Shown here piece after piece: positions 47,942-58,825 of a stretch of DNA of 64,000 nt. The first letter of the stretch is position 1; every line of letters begins with the position of its first letter. This DNA is from Chrysogorgia sp. JL179-B06 (Eukaryota; Cnidaria; Anthozoa; Scleralcyonacea; Chrysogorgiidae), in the NCBI GenBank assembly GCA_035772405.1, contig JAYKKM010000428.1:6908001-6972000 (forward strand). The letters run 5' to 3'. The notes beneath the pieces are model-generated. The model did no database searches and was not told the DNA's origin. It was given only the letters and a program-made list of their open reading frames with translations. A program made the translations under genes and the position numbers.

Positions 47942-47983
47942 ATGAAGACGATTTTTCAAGTTATCATGATCATGACTGCACTG
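47942..47983 (+). CDS. Signal-peptide exon, secreted-protein locus 1 (partial gene)
   Basis: A 14-codon exon MKTIFQVIMIMTAL ends at a GTGAGC donor in phase 0. It follows a CATGCAG acceptor (47921-47927), so a 5'UTR intron (47823-47927) precedes it. The length (42 nt), phase and hydrophobic content equal exon 1 of the gene at 53327, which marks a paralogue. No later exon with the expected cysteine pattern was found between here and 53.2 kb, so this may be an orphan first exon left by partial duplication, or its other exons are too diverged for me to see. Confidence 0.65.
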
Positions 47984-49085
47984 GTGAGCTCATGCTTTAT
48001 TATATTGCGAACTTAATTTAGTTCTAATTATAAAATTACCTTGATATGTTTATGCGCAAACATATATATTGGTGAAAGCTACCTTCTAGCAGGAATTAGG
48101 TATTTCAGAGACCCTAAAAATAAAACATTTCCCGGGGAGAATGGCACCGTGGAGCCCCTAGAATACTCACGCTTAGAGAAGACCACGTGGGCATTTTCAC
48201 CCCTTCCCCCAAAGCCAAGAACCTGGTTACGACACTGAGAGAGGCATTCTCATAGAAAGATATTTAAATCACTATAAAATATTCAGTTTACGATAGTTCA
48301 TTCAATGTCAGATGGATTGTCCACATATATCAGATTGATATATAATTTTTTGCTTGCCATGAATACCTCTACGTCTTTTATTAATAGTTTTGGCAGACTT
48401 AAGACGTACGTTAGTGGGGAAGCCGCAACGATGTAGGGCATTCCACCGAGAAAATTTTGATATTTTATATTGGAAATCCTTGGGAAATTCGCAATTTAGT
48501 ATAAGAATACTAATTTATTATCAATAAGGGTACATTATATAAATGGAATTAAACCAGACTGAAACAGTCTTCTTCTATTCAAATTCTATTGAAGCGCTAT
48601 TAATTTAGCGTGATATGAACGTGTGACAAAATCATTTGCTAAATCAACGAGTCGCATCATATACTTCTCGCGTGATCTGATGGTAACGAAGTTTGCTGGC
48701 AGAACAGGCAGGAAATATTTCGAAAGCAATTTCTCATTTGCTGAACTGAACGGGATCTGAGCAACCAATGATTATTATACATGACGTCAAGACAAAACTA
48801 GAATTGCGATCGCAAGTTTCTTTCATCCCTTTTACCTCTGGTATGTTCAGGCTTCGCTATAGTGGCTTGTTCGGCTCAGCAATTCTCGATCCCTGTGTTA
48901 AAGAGTTCTGTTAACCCTACATTAATTGCTACAGTGATAAGTTGAGGCGAGTTGGTGATCTGTGTGAAGTTACTTTAACTTCGTTCACTGTTGTAGATAA
49001 TATGCTACTGCATGTCTTAATTATTTCTGTTTCACTAATTGGCTGCACCCCCTTTGATTGACCAAATATTAACCAAATATTTTTG

Positions 49086-49720
49086 CGTCCTCTATACAGA
49101 AAGCTAAAAACTGTGGAGAGTTTATATGTATTTTAAATTTGTGTCTCATCCTTCTGCCACCGCGCCATGTTTATTTTCAGGCGAGCCATGGGCGAGGAAG
49201 CAATATCTGTAGGTCAATATGTAACAGATATTGGAAAAATATCTGTAGGCTATCAACCATTCAAGATCGAGTAATTTGATTTGTTTCTTTGTTTTCTACT
49301 GGTTTGAGCCTAGGAGTATCATTAGACGATATTCATTATTAGATGATACTCGATCACGACATTTATTAACATTCTGGTCAGTTGGAACCCTAAACTTGTG
49401 TCAATTTTATCCATATACGTATGTACTTCTCAATGGTGTATTTATAAAGTATTGTCCATTGTACTAGAAGATAATTTGATCCTTGGAATTTATGGGGCGG
49501 CAAAGCGGACTATATTCATCGAAATACTGGTCGCTCGGCTTGGTGATCAGTTGTTCGTAGTTTCAATGATTGTAAACGAAACAGATGAAAGCGCTCCAGG
49601 ATGCACTTTATGTGAATACATTTTTGGATTACGCAAAAAACAGATCAGGGGTTACTATAACTCAAAAACTGTGACGCAGTGAAAAGACATTGGATATACT
49701 TGACCAAAACCGCCCACCTG
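49086..49720. other. No gene recognised
   Basis: Intergenic or intronic sequence after the duplicated block. Small frames at 49276-49682 show no domain. Confidence 0.5.
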
Positions 49721-49774
49721 CACGACAAGCCGACCTCGAAGCTGACCTTATTTTTCTTGGGTCCCAAGATTGCC

Positions 49775-50246
49775 ACATTAGCCTCCATTGTGGAAGGTCG
49801 TCGAAAATGGCCCTTGGATCGGCTGGTCACATGACACCCAGAAATTCTGGGTGTTTAGATATGATCATTTTTGTGGACTTTGTTCCATTTCCTTTGTCTA
49901 CTTTGTGACCTGAATAATTGAGAAATATTCAATGCTCTTCAGAGTTGTTCATGTTAGCATTCGTCGGCATAAAAGCAACTAACAAGATTAATAATCCACC
50001 ATATATCCATGGTTATCTCTTACAAAAGGTATGAAGAAGCATATATCCAATTTAGCGAAAGCTATCACTTCTAATTTGCTGTAAATTTTGAAGACAGCAT
50101 TCAGATTTAGATGAATAAATTATACTCGACTGAATTAATGCGTTTTATGACAAGCCAATCGCATTATAGAATGGACCAACCGATCCCAGTGCCATTTTCG
50201 CCGACCTTCCGCCGTGGAGGCAAAATGCCCTGGGTACGAGGTTGGT
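49775..50246. repeat. Inverted-repeat element with CCTGGGTACGAGG edge
   Basis: GCCTCCATTGTGGAAGGTCG at 49780 with GAAAATGGCCCTTGGATCGG pairs with the mirror copy around 50160-50222. The right edge ends CCCTGGGTACGAGGTTGG, a word also at 11940 and (changed) at 15240, so several dispersed repeats here share this border. Confidence 0.6.
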
Positions 50247-50975
50247 CAACACGAACACTACAACGATGAAGAGACAAACACTGTTATAAACGAGGCCTAG
50301 TAACTCAAGCAAGTTATTTTGTGGGCAAGTATATAAATGATTTCCGGTCTTGTTTTCAAAGCGTCATATTTTTTGTTTAGAGTAACCCGATCTGGTTTGC
50401 GTCACTGCAAAAATTCACCGCATAAAGTCCAACGCCTGGAGAGCTATCCGTTTCAAATTCATTTACAATCAGTAAAAACGAACAGCAAGTATCATCAAAC
50501 CGAGCGACCAGTATTCTGAACAAATTATGAGTATTTGGTTGACTTAAACAATGATTATATATAACTATAGTATATACGTAGTTTACTCAACGTGCATGAA
50601 CACGACCTATCCTTAACCAGAGTAGAACAATTATTCGATTTAACAGTTATGACAAATGTGGCTATCTTTAACATTCAATATCCCGAAAAAAGTATACTTT
50701 AAAATTTTTTTTGACAATTCATTGATATTTAGATGATGAACTTTGATTTTATTTGATTTTTACTATTTAATAAATGTCCAACAATTCAATTTTGATGTAT
50801 TTGTATCATGTTTTAAAATTGCGACATTTAGTTTCTAATTCAATATACCATACCACAAGTTGATTTGCAGGCTACAAGTAAAATTGCAGTAGATACACTG
50901 TACGCTCTGCCTATTTTTATAAAAATTGGTCCCACCTGAACCACGAGTTGCGAAGTAATTATGAAACATGAGGAA

Positions 50976-51083
50976 GAGTGCTTCATCAGGATATCCAAAC
51001 ATCAAGAAGTTTGTTGAAAACCGAGGCGAAGCCGAGGTTATTTAACAAACTTCGAGGTGATTGGATATCCGGATGAAACACTC
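50976..51083. mobile_element. 108-bp fold-back MITE
   Basis: GAGTGCTTCATCAGGATATC pairs with GATATCCGGATGAAACACTC; inner words AAGTTTGTT / AACAAACTT also pair. The loop is GAGGCGAAGCCGAGG-like. No coding capacity. Confidence 0.8.
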
Positions 51084-51403
51084 TATCGAGTGTTTCATAC
51101 TGTATTACTGTACATCTCAAACAAATCAGTATTTTAAGAGAAAATCGAGGTGAAATTTGGCTTAATTTATGTAATTTCTTTTTCTGATATCCAACCCACC
51201 GTCTCGGTGCTGATTTCCTTTGTTTTCGGCTCATGAATTATTATTGAGTTTGAGATTTATGCACAATCGGAAAGGCGACAGGAGGTTTGATAAAGAAAAT
51301 CAATGAAAAACTACAGTTAATATAAGCAATAGGAAGAACGTAACACGTAAAAAGCTAACAGAAATAACACTAAATATGATATAAAAATGCTAGCATGTTA
51401 TAC

Positions 51404-51948
51404 GTATAGGCATTACCAGAGGCGTAGGAACGGATTTAAAGTTTGGGGGGAGGGGGTGGGCTGAAGTGGACAAGCAGGTAATCAGTGACCGCATTTTTAG
51501 GGGCGTGGGGGGTCCTCCCACGGAAAATTTTGAAATCTAGAAGCTCGGAAAGACAATTTGAGCACACTTTTTCATCTAATTCTGCAGCGATCATAGTTCA
51601 AATGAATCCAAGAATTGCCTGCTTCCTCTTACCAGGTGACGGCATTTTTGCGCCTAGTACTGACAGAAGGGTCTGGGAATAAATCTAACACTCGCGTGGC
51701 AAAGGTTTAGGGGTTGGCTAACACTTCAGGTTATACCGTTTGTAAAATCTCGTGTAGATGAAGCCGGTAGGTAGATGACCTTAACTCTTAAGTAGCTTCT
51801 CCCCTAGCCTCTATAGTCGTACTAATACAATTGAGAAAAATTTAATTTAGCAACGCTTGTCCTGATTTTTTTTTTTGGGGGGGGGGCTCAGCCCCCCATT
51901 TAAAATTTGGGGTTCCTACGGTTCCTACGCCTATGGGCATTACTATAC
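51404..51948. mobile_element. MITE with GAGGCGTAGGAAC ends and G-rich inner edges
   Basis: GTATAGGCATTACCAGAGGC then GTAGGAAC at 51404 is mirrored by GTTCCTACGCCTATGGGCAT at 51920-51948. G tracts lie just inside both ends (51446-51458 and 51879-51888, same strand). A T8-G10 run at about 51871-51888 may be an assembly-sensitive site. Confidence 0.7.
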
Positions 51949-52329
51949 TAGATATCGTTTATTCGTATATTTTAACACTATAAAAGGTGGTGGTTCTGTC
52001 GGTCTGAATAGAGAGATTAAACAAGTGGCGCTGGCAATTGAAAATCGCGAGTGGCGATTTAATTTTTTAATAAAAATTATCATCATACTGTAAGCATAAC
52101 AATGGAAGACTAAATAACCTAAAGTGGTGACGGTGTAGATAGAAAGTTTGAATATTTAATATCGCTGAATCAAGCCGCACACCAATCAAGCCGCCTGTGG
52201 AAATGAAGTGACTCTGTGTGGAACAAAAATTCTCTTGAAATAATAAGGCGTCCGTGGTTCTGGTTTGCCGAATTATCTTTAATTCATTCCGTAATTGACA
52301 AACCTGTATACCGTCCATTTCAATAGCTC

Positions 52330-52515
52330 TAACTATTTAGTTTTCTAATATTTTCGCATCTCATTTATGTTTTTTATCTCCCGTACGTGCATTTGATTAG
52401 CTACTTTCAACTTACGTGAACCTTTTGGCATATTTAAGCCCTATTTATTTTATTTCATCACATTTTACTCTGACGAAGAGCTCCACACGAAGCGTAAGTA
52501 TTTCGTTCGTAAAAT
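52330..52515 (+). mobile_element. Solo PLE terminal repeat, diverged, with hammerhead relic
   Basis: GTGCATTTGATTAGCTACTT, CCTTTTGGCATATTTAAGCC and TATTTATTTTATTTCATC match the terminal repeats of the PLE at 58486 in order. The hammerhead position reads TTACTCTGACGAAGAGCTCC then ACACGAAGCGTAAGTA: the CTGACGA core (52470-52476) and stem I (TACT/AGTA) are kept but GAAAC has become GAAGC. No RT sequence is attached. Confidence 0.75.
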
Positions 52516-53241
52516 ATCTCTGCAGTTCCCCCGCGCAGCGCGTACACCATACGTGCCTTATCCTAGCTGGATCGCATCTCTGTACCTTCATCTTAGATCG
52601 ATAAGAAAGTGCAAGGTGAGCAAACATATAGAAAAGACCAGATGCAGTGTTATTCAAACATGAGTTCTTATAATAACTTTCTAGTTTTTGATTTAGACGT
52701 GCATTGTTTTATACGTCAGTCGTCATGCTGCATGAATCGTCGCATTGCAGTAGAGAATTTGTAAACAACCGATTTGATATTTTCGTTGTTTAATATTTTT
52801 GCTTTCAAACGAAATTGAGGGGGTTAGGTATGGTAGGGATTAAATTAGTAAAAAGAAACAAAGAATCTGATCATCACGCCGGGTATAGGGTTAGTAGGAC
52901 ATCAATATCACCCACACCAGAAGTGTGAAGTTGATCGAACAGGTTATTGTAGTCTTGAGAAAGACTATTGTGGGTAAATGAAGTTTCAACGGCAGCTCGT
53001 AAGTGGCGGTCATCTTCAGAGTCAAGTGAGCTGCCTGTTTGTCAAGTTTTCTTATATAATATACATCTGGGAACTAACTCCGACAGACGCGGAAAGACAA
53101 AGCTAAAGGAAAGAGAGGAAATAATTCAAGAGGAAATAATTACGTCATTATCGCTCAGTCTAACTGTTATTCAGTGATGAATCGTGCTGTAACGTCTGCC
53201 ATCCGATACGTAATCACGTTGTCTGGTAAACAACTGACGGA

Positions 53242-53248
53242 TATAAAA
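53242..53248 (+). promoter_or_regulatory. TATA box of the secreted-protein gene
   Basis: TATAAAA, 79 bp before the ATG at 53327. Preceded by TTACGTCATTA (53143), a CRE-like word. Confidence 0.55.
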
Positions 53249-53326
53249 TAAAATAATCTTATTCAGTCATTCAGTGTATCATTGTTATTTACGAAAATAT
53301 TTTGGCTTGCAAGACTATAACACAAT

Positions 53327-56300
53327 ATGGCTTTTCGGTTTGATGTAGCGATATTTTTGGTTGCACTGGTAAGTTGATGATTGTTAGCGGGTAAATATAG
53401 TGGCGAATTCACAATCTGTGTTTAAGCTGCTTATGTTTGCATGTTATATCTTTTTGGAAAACGGGCAAAGTCATGAGTATACCTGCTGAGAATAAATCAA
53501 TACTGCACACTTTACAACATGTTATTTTTCTGCATGGTCATGTATTGAGGTAAATTATAAAAGAAAAGCAAATGGATTACCCATGACGAGTTCATTAAAT
53601 TATTAAAAAGCAGTAAAAATCTTAATATCAGAAAACAAATATTATAACCTCAAACGCCATAATTTTTTTTTGTTTTAAATGAGCGTATTTGCTCGTAGCC
53701 CGTTCTGGAATATTTAACTTGAAAGCGCTTGACCTGCAGTTCATAATGTTCGCACCTCTAACAAGATCCATGGGATTTGTTTAAGTATGCAGTAATCCTG
53801 TCTACCCCACTTGTCCACGCGGCAGTGTCGCCATGCATGGCGTGGCCGGGTTAATAAAATCCCTTGCAGCTTGCTTGTTCAAATTGTTGTCCCTATCTGC
53901 TTATTGTCCATTCTTGGCGGTAACGCGGCGTCAGTTGCTCTAGGACGTATATCTACTATAGATCATTAAAAAAACCCTCGATACAGTTTGAGAGTGATTC
54001 AGCTCCGTTTCGGTAAAATAAATTAAGAGATTTTTGATGTAATGATATTATCTTTGAAGTTAAAAGTAAAAGCAGTGATCTGGAGAATCACTTGTTCGAC
54101 GAAATTAAGACGGTATTTTCATAATGCTTTCTCTTAGTCTTACCACCGGTAAGTGTCTACCGGTGGTAAGAGAAAGTGTGTACTGGGCAGCGACGATCAC
54201 TATGTCGAGTCTGTTTGGCAGTCGGCTTAAGTCAGTACTATCTGAACTCGCACGAACTTTTCGATTCGAAACTGAAAGCGCGTTCTGACATCGAAACGCC
54301 ATTTATCATCCCGAGGGATAATATTTCGACGAATTCCCCGAGCAGAGGGACTATAAATTATATATTAATTATACCGAAACAATCTTGGATACTGTTTTGA
54401 AACGTCTAGAAACGCATTGTTTTTCCGCCATTGTTTACATGCTCGTCTTGGTTTACGCGCGTGTTATTTGGTTTCGCGCGTGATACTCGAGTCGAATCCA
54501 CAGAAAGGTATTCACTTTTATACCCCTCCATAGAGGGGAATTGACTATTATACCCGCCACAGCGGGGAATTCGAGTTTAAATTGACTGGTCACGTGGTAC
54601 AATCTCTTTGATTGGACAATTTATAGTTGAGTAATAATATATATATTTATTAGCCGACAAAGTCGGTTTTCTTTGATCTACCGCGGGATATATATCACGA
54701 ATATCCCGAAAATCGGTGCTATAACCTATATACAGCACTCTTGCCAATTACTTACCTCGAATTAATACAGAACCGACCTTGGTCAATTAGTTGTTTATAA
54801 ACCTCAGGCTGCGCCCTCTTTTTATGAACAACTAATTATGAACAACTAATTGAGCTCGGTCGGTTCAATAACCTATACATATAAAATCGACGTACGACGA
54901 AACGGCCTTTTGCGATTAATTATCTACAGAGACTACAAATACACGGCGTGTGCGGTCGGTACAAATAAACGGCACTGAATTGAATTGAATTGAATAAACT
55001 TTATTTACGGAGGGTAACATATAACAGAATAACTGATAAACTTATGGCTCTCCATATAAATAATGAAAAATAATAAAAATATGATATAAAAATTTAAGAC
55101 AGAATTAAAATTAACATAAACTAAAATGTTTCAAATCTTTCTGCTTATTAAAAGCAGTTTTAAATAATTCAGTTTTAAAAAAGTTCAACGACGAAGCAGT
55201 TCTAAGTTCTAAAGGCAAGTTATTCCAATTTCTCACTGTGGTGACAGTAAATGTTTTATCACCTTCTGTCTCACGTTGATATTTCGGTGGCAGAAAAGCA
55301 CATCGGGAATTTTGAGTACGGCGAGTATGTTGCAAGTCTCCATTCAAAAGTAGCATATCATTAAAATAACTTGGTGCCTCTCCAACTGTACGCTTATATA
55401 CATAACAGTTCTTTTTAATATTAGACTCTTCGTAAAACGGGAGCCACCTAAGACGATTAAAAAGATCAACAGAAGAATGACGGTGATTGGCATCAGAGAT
55501 AACACGTGCTGCACGTTTTTGTAATTTAAATACTTTAGCCAGGTTTTCTTTGGAACAGCAACTCGTCCAGATTACACTGGCATATAACAGCAAGCTAGGG
55601 TTTGATCATGGCAGAGTAGAATATATAGAATTCGTTCATGGTGCGTGGCAGGAAGACCTTAATGGTCTTTAAAATGCCAATGCGTTTAGACACTTTTTTA
55701 GTCATATTGTCAACATGTAAGTCAAAATTAAGTTCACTGTCAATTTCGAGACCCAATAATTTGGCTTGGTTAACTTGATCAATATCATCACTGCGACTGA
55801 GGGATAGAAAAGGAGAAAAGGCGGGCGAGGGGTTATTGCGGAACGTATTTATGTTATTCATCATGATGTATTGCTAGGGTCGTGGAACCAACCCCAAAAC
55901 AAGATTAACATATTACTCTAACCCCCCGCCTAACGAGTTTTCTAAGGGTTAGGGTAAGAAAACTCGTTAGGTGGGGGTTACGGTTACGGTTTGGATCTTT
56001 ATTGTTTGGGGGTTGGTAACAATTATCGAAATTAAAGGAAACTGTGTCCCAGTCCTCTCTCCACATTTCGATCTTTTGGGTATACTAAAGAGCCACCACC
56101 GTATTGCTAGTGCGTGCAAGAGTTGGTAATCTTATACCGAGCGGTAGAGAACTTCACAAATAATTATAATTATGAAACTGAGAGAAATAAATTGCAATTA
56201 CTTGATTAGACGCTGTGAATAATTGAGGAAAAATCAGATGAAAGACGTGAACCAAGCTAAATTTCAAAAGTAACATAATTGCTATGGCGCGCGCTATAAT

Positions 56301-58249
56301 TCTGGTAGTTTAGTTATTGGAAGGTTCCAGGTTCGATTTCTAGCGCGTGGCTTTGGATTTCTCATGCGCAGGGTAGTGGTAGAAGGGGAAAGGATCAGGA
56401 AGCGAGTTTCCCCTTGCTTTTTCGCAGATTATTAAGTCTCGTTAAAAGTTGGTTTGTTTGCTGTTATTTAAAGCTTGTGTATACAACTTTTTCAACAATA
56501 TTTCATTAAGTACACGCACCTCGGTCTGGAATTTCGGTACATATACTTCATGTAAACAACCATCGAATAGGGGAGTGGATGGGGGCTGGATTGGTAAAAT
56601 TTCACGCAAGGGAGGTTATGGTTAGAGAGAAGTTGAAGGTAGGGGGTTATGAAGATACTTAAGGCGGGGTTTTATGGGCTATGATTAGGATTGGTGTTGG
56701 GATATACATGTAGGTGCATGGATATATATGGTTGTTAAGACTAAATATGAAAGCTGCTAAGTTCTCAAAAGAACTGGATATAATATGAAAGGAGAAATAA
56801 GAGAACTTCAATTTGTCGAAAAATAATAGTAAGTAAGAAAAATACTAGTTAAAGCGGTAAAAACGTATCTTCATGGACGACCTTTCGGACGATGTTGCCT
56901 TCTTCAGGTCATCTGCCCTGAAGGACACATCGTCCGAAACGTCGTCCACGAAGATACGTATGTGTTACTTAAGTATTTTTCGACTATATGGTTGTTAACG
57001 TGAAGTATATACCGGATTTGATGCAAATGTCGGTCAAATCGGGCTGAATTGAGCGCGCAAAACTCAATTAATTACGCAGCCGGCATAAAATGGAATCAAA
57101 CAAAGCTTATGCAATTACTGTGTATTTTTACTGTCATTTCAGTTTCACCCAGGGTTGAAATTTGTTCATGTACTAGAACATATTTCCGTACAGATTCTAC
57201 GATCTCATGTCTGCAAATTATCCATATTATAATTACTGTAGCTGCTAGGTAATATCACGGTTACGAAGAAAAATAGTCTCCAATACCGACGATTTTAGGC
57301 ATAGCAATGGATTTTGTTTACAGGGTAATTGGCCTGGAGGATTTCTTGACTAAAATATTCAGGTCTAGAAAGCAACTGAAGAATAGGCCGTGCTAACTGC
57401 GTGTATCTGAGGCTGGAATAATGTAAACAACATGCTGCAGTAAATTAAGACATTAATACATAATATCCGTCGACTTGAAATCGGCCGGCCCCATCCCCTA
57501 ATCATCTATTTTTTTCATTACAGCTAGGGTTAGTAGCAGCCGCACCGAAAAGTAAGCAAAGTGATTATACTTTTGTGTTTATAAACCATCATAAATACTC
57601 GTCCGTTTCAAGCCTTATTCCGATGTTTTGAAAAACATTTTTCCATGAGTAACAGGTTAGCCTAAAGCTTAATTTAAATGTGCTGAGAAGAATTAATGAT
57701 CATGTCCTGCAATTGGGCAATGAGTTAAATCATCAAAGTTATTTTTTTTCCATTTGAGAATTATTAGATGGAGAAAAATATATGTTAAAATAAGAATTTA
57801 TCTCAATTGTATTTGTTAGACGAGCCAACTCTGTCTGATTTCATGCATCGTACAAACACTCCAACATTTTATATTCGATTAATACCATGCATTTGATCAA
57901 TGATGTATTCCGAGGGTGACCTTTTGCTTACATTTGTTCTTCATTTGTTCTTGTAGGTAACTGTCCATTTAGTCAACCTGAAGTTCAATGCTTTAGGGAT
58001 CCTTGTGATGCCACAACATGTAAAGCATATCCATCTGCAACCTGCTTTCCAAATTACTGCGGTGGCTGTAATGCTGAATTTTATTATAATGGACTCAAAG
58101 TGGACTGTTACGAAGTCGGTGAGCTTGATAAAAATATAGAATATTATTGATCAATTTATAAATAATAATCCGTCAGTAAATGAATAAAATATGCTCACAC
58201 AAAATATTAATCTAATGAAAAAATTCTTCCTATAGATATAAGCAAGTGA
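53327..58249 (+). CDS. Small secreted eight-cysteine protein, four exons
   Basis: Coding exons 53327-53368, 57524-57551, 57957-58118 and 58236-58249, all GT-AG with agreeing phases, total 82 codons with TGA. Exons 1-2 give a signal peptide (hydrophobic core IFLVAL then LGLVAAAP). The mature part has eight cysteines, with DPCDATTC, SATC, NYCGGCNAEF and a last DC in exon 3, enough for four disulfides. The Y-C-G-G-C-N-A-x-F core is one I have seen in uncharacterised secreted proteins of marine invertebrates. No enzyme or known hormone motif is seen; an antimicrobial, protease-inhibitor, matrix or venom-type role would be guesswork. AATAAA follows at about 58330. Intron 1 (4.2 kb) is full of repeats. 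Paralogous first exons flank it at 47942 and 62740. Confidence 0.82.
54127..54176. repeat. 50-bp hairpin
   Basis: CTTTCTCTTAGTCTTACCAC and its mirror GTGGTAAGAGAAAG pair around a GGTAAGTGTCTACC centre. Lies in intron 1 of the secreted-protein gene. Confidence 0.85.
54770..54868. mobile_element. Short inverted-repeat element
   Basis: GAACCGACCTTGGTCAATTAGTTGTT pairs with AACAACTAATTGAGCTCGGT followed by CGGTTC; an AACAACTAATTATG half-copy is duplicated inside. Non-coding, in intron 1 of the secreted-protein gene. Confidence 0.75.
54972..55870 (-). pseudogene. 5'-truncated CR1/L2/Rex-type non-LTR retrotransposon
   Basis: Minus strand from 55864: NQAKLLGLEIDSELNF, KVSKRIGILKTIKVFLPR, then after one frameshift near 55594 LLLYASVIWTSCCSKE, KLQKRAARVISDANHRHSS, LFNRLRWLPFYEES and WNNLPLELRTASSLNFFK to a stop at 55111. 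This is the thumb and C-terminal region of a non-LTR RT. The 3' end is an (ATTCA)-type run (54974-54995), a usual tail for this group. Only one frameshift is seen, so it is much younger than the relic at 38916. It sits inverted in intron 1 of the secreted-protein gene. Confidence 0.85.
55917..55985. repeat. Inverted repeat around AACGAGTTTTCT
   Basis: AACCCCCCGCCTAACGAGTT followed by TTCT pairs with AGAAAACTCGTTAGGTGGGG. Loop about 13 bp (AAGGGTTAGGGTA). Non-coding. Confidence 0.8.
56286..56350 (+). other. tRNA-like 60-nt module, probably a SINE head or tRNA relic
   Basis: GCGCGCTA and TAGCGCGT can pair as an acceptor-like stem. Between them lie GGTAGTTTAGTTATTGG (A-box-like) and CCAGGTTCGATTTCTAG (B-box-like). 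It is too short to hold an anticodon arm, so it is not a normal tRNA gene. Confidence 0.35.
56847..56975. mobile_element. Inverted pair of PLE-terminus relics with hammerhead-like cores
   Basis: The minus strand (56910-56860) reads CCTGAAGAAGGC .. CGTCCGAAAGGTCG; the plus strand (56917-56945) reads CCTGAAGGACACATCGTCCG then AAACGTCG. Both continue into CCAYGAAGATACG. The two copies lie head to head around 56915. The CTGAAGA core is intact on the minus strand and shortened on the plus strand. Confidence 0.5.
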
Positions 58250-58485
58250 TCACTCGACTATCAACTTGAAGTCCTTGCCAAGAAAGATGTTATTTCCGAT
58301 TCTTATTAAGTTTTTCATACTATTTTTTAAAATAAAATGTATTGTTAAAATTTATCTTGTCTGATCATGTTAACTAATATACAGGTTACGGGAGTTTTTT
58401 TGTTCTAAAATTATTTTGTTCTAGTGATCTATAAAACAACTTATATTTAAAAATTAGTTTACGAGTTCATTGTATATATATATAT

Positions 58486-58758
58486 GGACCTGTCATTTTT
58501 CCCACCCCCTCAGTCTGCTTATTGATCGACTTTAAAAATAGCAAATGATTTAACTTTTCCCATCTCATTAATTATCAGTTAGTTTATTTCCCGTGCATTT
58601 GATTGGCCACTTTCTACCTGTGACACCCTTTTGGCATTATATAAGCCCTATTTATTTTATTTCATCTCGTCTTACTCTGATGAAGGGCTCCGCTCGAAAC
58701 GTCAGTATCTCGTCACTAAATTATTGGCAGTTTACCACCTTTTCACTTTGCTATATAT
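58486..58758 (+). repeat. 5' terminal repeat of PLE-2
   Basis: Starts GGACCTGTCATTTTTCCCAC, has CATTATATAAGCCC (TATA-like, 58635-58648), then a hammerhead-like motif. Differs from the 3' copy at two positions (ATTATCAG/ATTATTAG and AAATTATT/AAATTCTT). Confidence 0.92.
58673..58707 (+). ncRNA. Hammerhead-ribozyme-like motif, 5' copy of PLE-2
   Basis: Stem I TACT (58673-58676) with AGTA (58704-58707); core CTGATGA (58677-58683); one extra A; stem II GGGC (58685-58688) with GCTC (58692-58695) and a TCC loop; GAA (58696-58698); ACGT (58699-58702), a self-complementary stem III; predicted cleavage after C58703. The self-complementary stem III suggests the dimeric type known from PLEs and newt satellite DNA. 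The extra A after the core is non-standard. Confidence 0.7.
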
Positions 58759-58825
58759 TCAAATCACTGTCTACGCAGCACTCTACTTTTTTACTACTCT
58801 CGGATATTCTATATACCGCTGCGAC

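Larger units (their letters stand above)
47574..49085 (+). repeat. Direct duplication, copy 1 (>=1.5 kb), partner at 62348-64000
   Basis: From GTTGCACTCTCCTCACAGAG to ACCAAATATTWACCAAATAT the sequence matches 62348 onward with only scattered substitutions and indels (one of about 100 bp absent here, present at 63055-63160). It carries a TATA box, a 5'UTR exon, the signal-peptide exon and the 5' part of an intron. It includes an older dispersed repeat (CCCCTAGAATACTCACGC ... CCACTGAGAG). Confidence 0.93.
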
